Shown here in pieces: positions 6,628-12,385 of a stretch of 17,407 bases of DNA; position 1 is the first letter of the stretch, and each line of letters starts with the position of its first letter. This DNA is from Candidatus Aenigmatarchaeota archaeon (GTDB lineage Archaea > Aenigmatarchaeota > Aenigmatarchaeia > QMZP01 > JAUXAV01), in assembly GCA_030619735.1 (NCBI GenBank), contig JAUXAV010000013.1:1-17407 (forward strand). Direction: 5' to 3'. A program made the translations under genes and the position numbers. The notes under the pieces were generated by a model. It did no database searches. It saw only the letters and a program-made list of their open reading frames with translations, and was not told where the DNA came from.

Positions 6628-7031
6628 TGTTTACCCCCCTCTTTATAATATGGGCATCTACCATCGTCATCGGGTATTGTATCACACCCAAGATAGTTGT
6701 AAAACTCTACCGAGTCCAGCATCATCTTGACCGGGCACTCGGCTATTATACCACTCTCAATCAGTATATAGTCGCCTTCCCAATGGCAATGCCCCTTAAC
6801 ACATACCCAAGCATGGATACCTCTTAATGCTTCTAGGTATTCTTTTTCTTTTAGCACAGTCCAACCCCTATCCTCACTAGGCTCATATTCTTTTTCTTCC
6901 CAAATCAAAGTTAGCTCCTTAATACCGTGTTTCCCCATTATGCTTACATTTTCAGGTCCAAATTTAGCCTCAAGTTTGGCCAGTTCCTGGTCAAACTCCT
7001 CTTGCTCAAGTCTTTCCTGTTCGTTGGTCAT
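6624..7031 (-). CDS. Cys-rich acidic protein of unknown function
   Basis: A 135-aa protein. Residues 1-25 are a highly charged helix (EQERLEQEEFDQELAKLEAK). The C-terminal half has Cys/His clusters (CVKGHCHW near 77-84, AECP near 98, then GC and RCPYY near the end) that could bind a metal. ATG 7031 lies within the 3' end of the two-pass membrane-protein gene (26-base overlap), and AGGGG is about 10 bases upstream. The stop overlaps the integrase start (ATGA), so it should be made together with integrase. Its role in recombination or host interaction is unknown. Confidence 0.75.
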   Translation of the reverse strand: MTNEQERLEQEEFDQELAKLEAKFGPENVSIMGKHGIKELTLIWEEKEYEPSEDRGWTVLKEKEYLEALRGIHAWVCVKGHCHWEGDYILIESGIIAECPVKMMLDSVEFYNYLGCDTIPDDDGRCPYYKEGGKQ

Positions 7032-7203
7032 CTCTTTTGCCCCTTATTACCCACATATAGAAGCAGATGCCAAATACAAGAAAAAATGCCAATGGCATCA
7101 GCCATTCATTATATGGGTCTAGTGCAGATATGTTTATCACTATGGCAGCCGCAACTAACCCAGCAGCAATTGAAAAGAAAGTATTGGATACCCTGGTTCT
7201 CAA
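7006..7203 (-). CDS. Small two-pass membrane protein
   Basis: A 65-aa protein if it starts at TTG 7203, which has AAAGGGGGG about 5 bases upstream, overlapping the end of the excisionase gene. The longer frame to 7269 would overlap that gene in full and is rejected. Two hydrophobic helices are clear: about 8-30 (TFFSIAAGLVAAAIVINISAL) and 36-56 (MPLAFFLVFGICFYMWVI). The basic tail RGKRDDQRTGKT predicts the C-terminus inside. It could be a holin-like or superinfection-exclusion protein, but the hairpin of two helices alone does not decide. Confidence 0.65.
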   Translation of the reverse strand: MRTRVSNTFFSIAAGLVAAAIVINISALDPYNEWLMPLAFFLVFGICFYMWVIRGKRDDQRTGKT

Positions 7204-7204
7204 G

Positions 7205-7387
7205 TTACCCCCCTTTGATGGTGTGCTTATCCAAAAAGGCAACCAGGTCGCTCTTGCGATAGCGGACATAACCTGCCCCCCTCTTAATAACGGTTAGCTC
7301 ACCAGCTTTGGTAAGCCGCCATAAAGCTGTATTACTCACTCTTAGGAACTTGACTGCTTCCGCTCTGGTTAATAATTCCTCATTCAT
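7205..7387 (-). CDS. xis: Excisionase-like HTH protein (MerR/HTH_17 type)
   Basis: A 60-aa protein from ATG 7387, which lies four bases after the stop of the upstream gene with GAAGGG 8 bases away. In-frame ATG 7402 and TTG 7420 are alternatives that overlap the upstream gene. The protein is a textbook winged-helix excisionase domain: LLTRAEAVKFLRVSNTALWRL, a wing KRGAGYVRYRKSDL and a closing helix VAFLDKH. It probably bends DNA at att sites and sets the direction of integrase toward excision. It may also regulate its operon. Its position two genes upstream of int supports the Xis role; a plain DNA-binding regulator cannot be excluded. Confidence 0.82.
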   Translation of the reverse strand: MNEELLTRAEAVKFLRVSNTALWRLTKAGELTVIKRGAGYVRYRKSDLVAFLDKHTIKGG

Positions 7388-7391
7388 TTTG

Positions 7392-7562
7392 TTACCCTTC
7401 ATTCCCGACTCGTTTTCCAATCTCTCTACATATAGCCCTTAGGCGTTTATCATCCTTACTACCACTGTAATCACCCAAGAAACTCCCTAGCTTATTCTGT
7501 AGCCGATTTCGTTGGGTGAGCAAGGAGCGATTACTCATACGCCTAACTGCTGTTAGTCCCAT
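7392..7562 (-). CDS. Small basic protein of unknown function
   Basis: A 56-aa protein. ATG 7562 is preceded by a strong GGGAGGGGG site at suitable spacing. It is highly basic (RRMSNRSLLTQRNRLQNKL, then KDDKRLRAICREIGKRVG) and predicted all-helical, with one Cys. It is followed after four bases by the Xis-like gene, an operon arrangement that supports translation. A nucleic-acid-binding role is plausible from charge only. Confidence 0.62.
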   Translation of the reverse strand: MGLTAVRRMSNRSLLTQRNRLQNKLGSFLGDYSGSKDDKRLRAICREIGKRVGNEG

Positions 7563-7587
7563 GTTGTTTGCCCCCTCCCTTTATATT

Positions 7588-7662
7588 GGGGGTATAAGCA
7601 TAAAAAAATCTACCAATACTTATATCCCCCTAAAATTGATAACCGAATACAATTGATACCGA
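7588..7662. repeat. Inverted and direct repeats between two leftward genes
   Basis: GGGGGTATAAG (7588-7598) is mirrored by CTTATATCCCCC (7619-7630), with one unpaired base in the right arm. Next to it AATTGATAACCGA (7634-7646) and AATTGATACCGA (7651-7662) form a direct repeat with a 17-bp period. These could bind Xis, integrase arm domains or a regulator; no clear promoter is seen here. Confidence 0.35.
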
Positions 7663-7677
7663 GACGCCTGATTTTTG

Positions 7678-8310
7678 CTAGGCTTCCGCTCTAGCTGATT
7701 CTAGCTCATTTACGGCGTCTTTAACAAGTTTCTCTGTGCCATCGTTAAAGACTAATGTAACCTCTTCACTGTGGTATTTAACCACAATATCGGACCACGA
7801 TATGCCCTTTCCACTAATGTCCCAGCACCGGTCGGACTCTGGCTTACCGTCGGGTTGCTTTAGCGCCATAATTAGCCCTCTTGGTGACTCATGCTTATTG
7901 CCATCTTTATCCCTGAAGTAGGCAAGCCCGTCGCCGTGTGCAACGATGATTTTATTTACGGTCACTTTACCACCGTTGGAATCGGGTGTCGCCCGCTTAA
8001 CGCTACCCCTAGTCTTGGTAGTAGTAATAGCATAGGTAACAGTGTAGTTAGCGCCAACAATATCAGGGGCTAGAGTGAGCTTGGGCAACCTCTGCCAGCC
8101 AAGAGCTTGGGCCACCTCTTTGGCAACTTTCGCTATCTTGGCAAACTGCTTCTGCTCAGCTTCCTCTTTAAGCACTTTTTGGCGGGCCTCTACTTCGGAA
8201 CTTTTTGCCGATAGCTCAAGGGCCAATGCGTCTAAGTCGTCAGCCGATAGCTTATCAACTGGTTTACCAACTAAACTTGTGTCTGTCTTTTGCTTTGGTT
8301 GTTCGGCCAA
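7678..8310 (-). CDS. Unknown 210-aa protein, first gene of the integrase operon
   Basis: TTG 8310 is chosen as start because GAGGAG lies 6 bases upstream. The same frame stays open to 8424, but that stretch overlaps the -10 box and a hairpin at the mRNA start and cannot be the N-terminus. Residues ~20-75 form a charged helix or coiled coil (DDLDALALELSAKSSEVEAR, then KVLKEEAEQKQFAKIAKVAKE). Residues ~80-200 look like an alpha/beta or beta domain (ANYTVTYAITTTKTRG, then VNKIIVAHGDGLAYFRDKDG and EEVTLVFNDGTEKLV). There is no membrane segment and one Cys. No family is recognised; a DNA-associated or operon-regulatory protein would fit the context. Confidence 0.75.
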   Translation of the reverse strand: MAEQPKQKTDTSLVGKPVDKLSADDLDALALELSAKSSEVEARQKVLKEEAEQKQFAKIAKVAKEVAQALGWQRLPKLTLAPDIVGANYTVTYAITTTKTRGSVKRATPDSNGGKVTVNKIIVAHGDGLAYFRDKDGNKHESPRGLIMALKQPDGKPESDRCWDISGKGISWSDIVVKYHSEEVTLVFNDGTEKLVKDAVNELESARAEA

Positions 8311-8362
8311 TTTATTCTCCTCAAGTTTATTGGCGTCTCGGTATTCAATTGTGAAGGTGCTT

Positions 8363-8397
8363 CTAAAGCTCAGCGTCTTGCTAACGCCGAGCTTTAG
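8363..8397 (-). promoter_or_regulatory. Leader hairpin or operator at the integrase-operon start site
   Basis: CTAAAGCTCAGCGT (8363-8376), loop CTTGCTA, ACGCCGAGCTTTAG (8384-8397): 14-base arms with one DNA mismatch, which becomes a G-U pair in the leftward RNA. It starts within a few bases of the predicted transcription start, so it is either a 5'-end stabilising hairpin or a repressor-binding dyad. Confidence 0.6.
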
Positions 8398-8406
8398 TCT
8401 ACTTCC

Positions 8407-8434
8407 ATTATAGCACTTTTCCAAGCAATGTCAA
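8407..8434 (-). promoter_or_regulatory. Consensus sigma-70 promoter of the integrase operon
   Basis: On the minus strand, TTGACA (8434-8429), 16 bases and TATAAT (8412-8407): a second exact consensus promoter, with the same spacer length as the one at 5137-5164. It transcribes toward the 210-aa gene, Xis and integrase. Confidence 0.88.
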
Positions 8435-8597
8435 GCGATTTCAACTAAAATCAAGACTTTATTTTTAGCTTCAATGCCCTTGACGCTTTTGCCCGGCGTC
8501 ACAGAATCAATTTTTAGACGCTTAAAATCTCTTTTGAGTAGGTCTACTACTTAGAAAGCTAGATTTCGCTCTCAGAAGCTCTCAGAGCATTTTAGCT

Positions 8598-8843
8598 ATG
8601 GTTTGGTAAGTTGGTAAGCCTAGATATTAAGAGTGTTTCTCCAAACTTCTCCTCAGGTGTCTCAACCGATGGGCCTGCTTTATATTTAGGTCTCTATACT
8701 GAATATAAACCCTCTCCACAAATTCATAGGCTTGTGCCCAACTAGAACTGGTTTTAGCCTTCCTCTCCAGGGTATCCAGATGCTCTTGCCGGAAGCCACA
8801 GGAGATAAGTCTTGGGTTAAGTTTAATCATTTTACCAAACCAT
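8598..8843. repeat. 12-bp inverted repeat flanking the 67-aa gene
   Basis: ATGGTTTGGTAA (8598-8609) and TTACCAAACCAT (8832-8843) are exact reverse complements, one on each side of the small gene. They could be paired operators or the ends of a small inserted cassette. No target-site duplication was seen by eye. Confidence 0.4.
8627..8830 (-). CDS. Small basic helical protein of unknown function
   Basis: A 67-aa protein from ATG 8830. It is predicted helical and basic, with a Trp/Tyr-rich middle (WAQAYEFVERVYIQYRDLN) and an RLRHLRRSLEKHS tail. No good ribosome binding site precedes the ATG (only GGTTTGGTAAA), which lowers confidence. The gene is framed by a perfect 12-bp inverted repeat (8598-8609 and 8832-8843). 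It lies after the methyltransferase gene in the same direction but is separated from it by a strongly structured 195-base gap, so it may have its own transcript. Confidence 0.5.
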   Translation of the reverse strand: MIKLNPRLISCGFRQEHLDTLERKAKTSSSWAQAYEFVERVYIQYRDLNIKQAHRLRHLRRSLEKHS

Positions 8844-8882
8844 CAAAAATTTTTTTGAAAAATTTTTAACCTAACCAGATTT

Positions 8883-8929
8883 GGCCAGCTTCGGTATGTC
8901 TTTTACTGACTCTAAAAGACAAGCTGGCC
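8883..8929. repeat. Nested palindrome (large cruciform or hairpin)
   Basis: Outer arms GGCCAGCT (8883-8890) and AGCTGGCC (8922-8929), and inner arms TGTCTTTTA (8897-8905) and TAAAAGACA (8913-8921), are all perfect. The loop is CTGACTC and a 6-base bulge TCGGTA lies on one side only. It has 17 base pairs and sits in a gap between genes next to long A/T runs. It is a candidate replication, packaging or RNA signal. Confidence 0.7.
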
Positions 8930-8951
8930 TAGCTTGATACACTAATACACT

Positions 8952-9000
8952 GGCTAATTTTTTTTGGAAAAAATTTCTTAATTTTTTTAAGGTTTTAGCC
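8952..9000. repeat. AT-rich three-way-junction-like repeat
   Basis: GGCTAA (8952-8957) pairs with TTAGCC (8995-9000). Between them, AATTTTTT/AAAAAATT (8956-8963, 8968-8975) and CTTAA/TTAAG (8977-8981, 8987-8991) can form two further stems. The A/T content would melt easily. It could be a DNA-unwinding element or an RNA 3' structure. Confidence 0.4.
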
Positions 9001-9003
9001 AAG

Positions 9004-9025
9004 AGTGTTGAGTCGTCTCAACACT
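9004..9025 (-). terminator. Stem-loop immediately after the methyltransferase stop
   Basis: AGTGTTGAG-TCGT-CTCAACACT: a perfect 9-bp stem with a 4-base loop that begins one base after the methyltransferase stop codon. No T tract follows directly in the leftward direction, so it may be a Rho-type or processing hairpin rather than a standard intrinsic terminator. Confidence 0.5.
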
Positions 9026-10129
9026 TCATACCCACTGGCTACCCTCCCACCTGCGAGGAGGTAGCTTCCTAAATATAAGCAAGTCTCGCACCAAATTAAG
9101 CATCCCACCGTTTTGCTTGGCTAACTCTATATCCCATCCAGAATATACATCTGAACTCTGAGGGCAATTTATCCTATTAGCAAGTCTGAAGCCGGCACCG
9201 GCAAAAAAAACGATAGCCCCTACTGTTAGGTCTATATGGCCATTAAGAGAGGCAAAATCTGTCTGGTAATTTTGCATTAGAAAAGTGGTAAAACCTCCAT
9301 TCTTTACTGTCTTATAGCAATCTTTGGCTAGTTGAATAACAAACAGATTAAACTCATCAATCTCTAGGGCTGATACCGATTGCTCCCCATATAAAGGCCT
9401 ATTGATTTTGTAGTAAGGTGGGTCAAGGAAAATAAGGTCACAATTTTCACATTCATTGGGGAAACCTTTGGTTATATCATTATATTTGATACCCTTTTCC
9501 TTTAGTGGGTTTATGTCGTAGGCAACACAGCGCCTATTTAATTTCTTGCAGGCGTCAATTGTGCTTCCCCCACCAGCCATAGGGTCAACCACTAGGTCTC
9601 CCTCTTTGGTGTAATAATGAATGACATTCAAAGCTATCTGCCCAGGGATATTACCCGGCCATTCTTCACCAAGGTTTGGGTCTCTAAAAGCAAAGTTCCA
9701 CACATCGTAAACCCTAAGCCAGTTATCACTTGTGGTGAGTTGTCGTGGTTTGTTACCCCAAGGGTCAAGGTGGCTTGTAGCTAAATTTTGCGTCAACGCA
9801 AGATTTGAATACAAGCTATAGATTCTTTGTCGCTGGGCAGCCAGAACCTGTTTATGCTCTATTCTTAAATTATTTTGCTTTGCATACAACCTAGCCATGT
9901 TCATTAGCCTGCTTGTCGTAGAAAAGCTCCATCCCAATTTACCCTTAACCCAATCACCCCAGTCGCCATGTTTTAGGTTACTCTTAACCCACATAAGCTC
10001 AATACCACAGGCTATCATTCCCGCTACCGTCCACTTAGTATAGTCTTTTACTCGCTTTGTGGATTCGTCAAGGCTAAAAGATTGATTTGTCAAGGTTGTT
10101 AATGAGGTTGATATATTGTTGTTCACCAT
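9026..10129 (-). CDS. DNA methyltransferase (N6-adenine or N4-cytosine type) with a DUF3102-like N-terminus
   Basis: A 367-aa protein; ATG 10129 follows a strong AGGAGGT site. Residues ~35-85 resemble the DUF3102 pattern of phage proteins (IELMWVKSNLKHGDWGDWV followed by WSFSTTSRLMNMA). The Rossmann methylase follows: a motif X-like segment near 162-176 (GQIALNVIHYYTKEG), AdoMet motif I Asp182-Thr190 (DPMAGGGST), acidic YDINP near 204-208 and catalytic motif IV DPPYY at 236-240. Order X-I-IV with DPPY indicates exocyclic amino methylation. No restriction endonuclease is nearby, so it is an orphan enzyme, probably protecting the element from host restriction or marking the origin. An AT-rich structured gap follows it. 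Confidence 0.9.
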   Translation of the reverse strand: MVNNNISTSLTTLTNQSFSLDESTKRVKDYTKWTVAGMIACGIELMWVKSNLKHGDWGDWVKGKLGWSFSTTSRLMNMARLYAKQNNLRIEHKQVLAAQRQRIYSLYSNLALTQNLATSHLDPWGNKPRQLTTSDNWLRVYDVWNFAFRDPNLGEEWPGNIPGQIALNVIHYYTKEGDLVVDPMAGGGSTIDACKKLNRRCVAYDINPLKEKGIKYNDITKGFPNECENCDLIFLDPPYYKINRPLYGEQSVSALEIDEFNLFVIQLAKDCYKTVKNGGFTTFLMQNYQTDFASLNGHIDLTVGAIVFFAGAGFRLANRINCPQSSDVYSGWDIELAKQNGGMLNLVRDLLIFRKLPPRRWEGSQWV

Positions 10130-10160
10130 AAACTACCTCCTATCTATTTTCCACCTTTTG

Positions 10161-10312
10161 ATACACCGATGCAAACCCTAATTCTATCCCAGCCTCCCCA
10201 TATATGAGCGGCGCATAATCGCTGTATTGCAGGCTATGTGGTATAGTTATACCTCGTATATAATTACCATACCGCCAGGTTGTATTCCATAACTATGCAG
10301 TAATACACCGAT
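10161..10312. repeat. Short repeats in the gap between coiled-coil and methyltransferase genes
   Basis: The gap 10130-10340 has no convincing gene. ATACACCGAT occurs at 10161-10170 and 10303-10312. GGTATA-GT-TATACC (10240-10253) is a short palindrome, and a related ATAACTAT lies about 45 bases further on. These may be regulator sites for the methyltransferase gene; no clear consensus promoter was seen. Confidence 0.35.
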
Positions 10313-10340
10313 AGTGCCACCTAGTCTTATATCTATAATG

Positions 10341-11018
10341 TCAACCTGCCTTACCCTCCCCCCCATACACTCGTTTTAGCATACCCACTATGGCGTCTAT
10401 CTGCTCTCTCAACCGGGCATTCTCCTTCTCTAGAGTATTATGAGGTATCTCTAATGCTTCCATAAGGTCATCTCTTAACTTCTGCTTGACACTCTCAAGA
10501 CGGTCAAGGTTGGGCGGTGGTTGCCCCCCAACTTCTGCCAGAAGCATCTCCATATTTATACTATCGGCCAAACGGTATAGTGCCCCCACTGTCTTGGTAT
10601 TCATTTGTCCCTTGAGCAATTCTTTAACACCCTCATAGCACTCCGCCATCTCCTGAAGTTGGGAGGCAGCCTGTCTCTCACTCTCTAGGCTCTCCATCTT
10701 GTGGCGGGCTTCACCTTCTAGGTTATCTTTCTTGGCCTTTAATGCTTTAATCTCCTGCTCTCTTGATGAAAGTTCGGTTTTAAGTTGGGAAACTGTATTC
10801 TCTAGTCCAGTAGCATATTCCTCAATAAGGTTAATCAGAGACATGACCTCACGGGCCTCTGGGATGAGTTTTCGGTAGAGTAATGTAGGCTGCCTTTCAT
10901 CCATACCGATTTCCCGCATAAACCCCGTTACCCTAAAGTCGGCAACATCACCGATTTTAGCCAGAGCTTCCAATACCTTAAATTCTTCTTCTGCTTCTGG
11001 TGTCCTGGGTTCAGTCAT
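10341..11018 (-). CDS. Coiled-coil protein of unknown function
   Basis: A 225-aa protein; ATG 11018 has AGGAGGG just upstream and overlaps the preceding zinc-finger gene by 8 bases. Residues ~65-125 form a long heptad coiled coil (ENTVSQLKTELSSREQEIKA and following). A second helical stretch at ~170-215 ends in KENARLREQIDAIVGMLKRV. Between them lies a short helical region (LYRLADSINMEMLLAEVGG). It is acidic, with no membrane helix and no NTPase motif. It lies directly downstream of primase and the finger protein, so a replication scaffold, partition or nucleoid-type role is plausible but not shown. Confidence 0.78.
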   Translation of the reverse strand: MTEPRTPEAEEEFKVLEALAKIGDVADFRVTGFMREIGMDERQPTLLYRKLIPEAREVMSLINLIEEYATGLENTVSQLKTELSSREQEIKALKAKKDNLEGEARHKMESLESERQAASQLQEMAECYEGVKELLKGQMNTKTVGALYRLADSINMEMLLAEVGGQPPPNLDRLESVKQKLRDDLMEALEIPHNTLEKENARLREQIDAIVGMLKRVYGGEGKAG

Positions 11019-11181
11019 CAGGCCCTCCTACTCGTTTATCGGGCAACCTTGGTTTAGTGCCTATGTATCCCTCACCTCTTAGCCTTCTTCTTACTTGACG
11101 CCTGTGCTCCTCGGACTTCAGGTGCTTCTCCATATCAACAACACTATGACGGCAAATCTTACAGAACTCCTTATATACCAT
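11011..11181 (-). CDS. Small C2H2-like zinc-finger protein
   Basis: A 56-aa protein; ATG 11181 overlaps the end of the primase gene by 11 bases, with GAGAGG upstream, and its end overlaps the coiled-coil gene. The N-terminus has C-x2-C-x9-H-x5-H (Cys7, Cys10, His20, His26; FCKICRHSVVDMEKHLKSEEH split over ~21 residues), a compact finger of the matrin/U1-like type. A very basic tail (RRQVRRRLRGEG, then KPRLPDKR) follows. Finger plus basic tail suggests nucleic-acid binding, perhaps with primase. Tight overlap on both sides supports a real gene. Confidence 0.75.
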   Translation of the reverse strand: MVYKEFCKICRHSVVDMEKHLKSEEHRRQVRRRLRGEGYIGTKPRLPDKRVGGPDD

Positions 11182-12133
11182 TAACCTCTCCTGAGATTAA
11201 GTTCTTAACATAGTCTATCCCCTGGTTATTAGCCAAATCGGTTATATCCTTCCCAAGACTAGCATCCCAAGTCATAATGCTGGCCCGGTCGCCGAGCATA
11301 TCAGCTATTCTATGGGCTTCTTTTTGCCCTGCATTATCAATATCAAAGGCTACTAAAATCCTGGAAGCCAGGGAAAAAGATGGGACAAACTCAGGCCTAA
11401 ATGCCCCAACGCCATTGGTAAATGACACCGAGTTTATTCCCTCACACCATAACCTAAGGCAGTCAAGCTCTCCCTCGCATAAAACCACAAGCCCATTGTT
11501 TATCCGCATATAATCTCTGGTAAGGGCCTTACTGTTATACAAAAATGCTCTGTTTCTGGTTTTAATCCCCCAATACTTACTACCAGTTTGGGTTATGGTA
11601 TCGTCTCTGCGGTATCGCATGGTTAATAGTTGCCAGGCACTATTCCACACAGGTATGGTAAAAGCGTTATTCAGATAGCCAAGAAGCTCACTATCTATCA
11701 CCTGGTCGGTTAGCCCTCTACCGGTAAACCAGGCCCTTTTCTCGCCAAGGTGGTCGTGACAGTATTTGGCAAAGGATATGTCCAGTGGTTTGATAGATAA
11801 GTCTTGTTCATCGGCTATTCGGGAGTTGGGGGTTCGTAAGGGGGAAGAGGGTAATGAGATAAGCCCAACATACTTGCTATTGGCAAGCTCAACCACACTT
11901 CTAAAATCAGAGGCTATATCAAGGCCATTCTCCTCGGCTATCCATTCCAATATTGATACCCTTTTATAGCAACCATAACAATAGGCGTGGTCATGGTAAA
12001 TCGCAAGGCTTGGGGTGGTATCATTATGCCAAGGACACATAATTTTCACAGGGTTATTACCACGAAAGCTCTTACCAGGTGCCATAAGCTCCCTGAGGTC
12101 TATTTTGCTAACTACATCTCTATAACCAATCAT
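11171..12133 (-). CDS. DnaG-type DNA primase (CHC2 zinc finger plus Toprim)
   Basis: A 320-aa protein; ATG 12133 has AGGTGA upstream. Residues ~30-58 form the CHC2 zinc-binding motif: Cys33-x2-His36 (CPWHNDTTPS) and Cys52-x2-Cys55 (YCYGC). Residues ~215-300 form the Toprim domain with Glu220 (LCEGELD), Asp264/Asp266 (AFDIDNAG) and a GKDITDL motif near 294. The length is about half that of cellular DnaG: the C-terminal DnaB-binding domain is missing, as is common in phage and plasmid primases. It synthesises RNA primers for replication. The helicase gene lies upstream in the same direction, and the ~250-base gap between them looks like an origin. Confidence 0.93.
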   Translation of the reverse strand: MIGYRDVVSKIDLRELMAPGKSFRGNNPVKIMCPWHNDTTPSLAIYHDHAYCYGCYKRVSILEWIAEENGLDIASDFRSVVELANSKYVGLISLPSSPLRTPNSRIADEQDLSIKPLDISFAKYCHDHLGEKRAWFTGRGLTDQVIDSELLGYLNNAFTIPVWNSAWQLLTMRYRRDDTITQTGSKYWGIKTRNRAFLYNSKALTRDYMRINNGLVVLCEGELDCLRLWCEGINSVSFTNGVGAFRPEFVPSFSLASRILVAFDIDNAGQKEAHRIADMLGDRASIMTWDASLGKDITDLANNQGIDYVKNLISGEVNGI

Positions 12134-12187
12134 TTACTCACCTAACTTATCATTTTACTTAACATAATGAACAGAGGACGGGCAGAC

Positions 12188-12224
12188 CCCGTTCCGCCAG
12201 TCTCAAAAGAACGGGATAAATCCC
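12188..12224. repeat. Hairpin unit 1 of the origin-like region
   Basis: CCCGTTC (12188-12194) pairs with GAACGGG (12209-12215), enclosing the conserved CCAGTCTCAAA loop. GGGAT-AA-ATCCC (12213-12224) is an alternative hairpin sharing the GGG. The same plan recurs in unit 2 with changed but still complementary stems. Confidence 0.6.
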
Positions 12225-12283
12225 TCCTCTTGTATATATAATACACATGAATAACTTATATGTCCCTTATGGAGGAGACTTAC

Positions 12284-12322
12284 CCGTTTTTCCAGTCTCA
12301 AACGGACGGGTAATGCCCGTCC
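12284..12322. repeat. Hairpin unit 2 of the origin-like region
   Basis: CCGTTT (12284-12289) pairs with AAACGG (12300-12305) around CCAGTCTC; GGACGGG-TAATG-CCCGTCC (12304-12322) forms the neighbouring hairpin. Compared with unit 1, a T-A pair replaces a C-G pair, so pairing is kept while sequence changes. Confidence 0.6.
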
Positions 12323-12371
12323 TCTTTGTAGTAGCTCTTTGTAGTAGCTCTTTGGTAGTATGTAGTAACTC
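12322..12371. repeat. 13-bp tandem repeats (iteron-like)
   Basis: CTCTTTGTAGTAG occurs twice without gap (12322-12334, 12335-12347), then a third degenerate copy CTCTTTGGTAGTA (12348-12360) and a partial TGTAGTAACTC (12361-12371). The array lies just past the helicase stop codon. Confidence 0.7.
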
Positions 12372-12385
12372 ATTATTTCACCCTT

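Larger units (their letters stand above)
8311..8626. other. Gene-free control region of the integrase operon
   Basis: This 316-base stretch holds the leader hairpin (8363-8397), the consensus promoter (8407-8434), a small palindrome TGACGC-N9-GCGTCA (8481-8501), a 9-bp direct repeat GCTCTCAGA (8568-8576 and 8578-8586) and half of a 12-bp inverted repeat (8598-8609). No credible gene was found in it on either strand. Confidence 0.6.
12173..12371. other. Probable replication origin: tandem repeats, AT-rich stretch and two covarying hairpins
   Basis: Within the 252-base gap between helicase and primase genes lie: a 12-bp inverted repeat AGAGGACGGGCA (12173-12184) with TGCCCGTCCTCT (12314-12325) enclosing the core; two related hairpin units sharing CCAGTCTCAAA; a TATATATAATA stretch between them; and 13-bp tandem repeats at one edge. 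Iterons plus an AT-rich element plus primase-site-like hairpins beside rep genes is the general design of plasmid and phage origins. Origin function is an inference. Confidence 0.55.

Noticed and set aside
7204..7269. Longer form of the two-pass membrane protein
   Set aside because: The extension lies wholly inside the excisionase gene in another frame; the TTG at 7203 has its own ribosome binding site.
8311..8424. 38-codon N-terminal extension of the 210-aa protein
   Set aside because: It starts upstream of the -10 box and runs through TATAAT and the leader hairpin; a transcript from this promoter cannot encode it, and TTG 8310 has a good ribosome binding site.
12322..12371. CRISPR array
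   Set aside because: The 13-bp repeats are contiguous with no spacers, and no cas gene is present.
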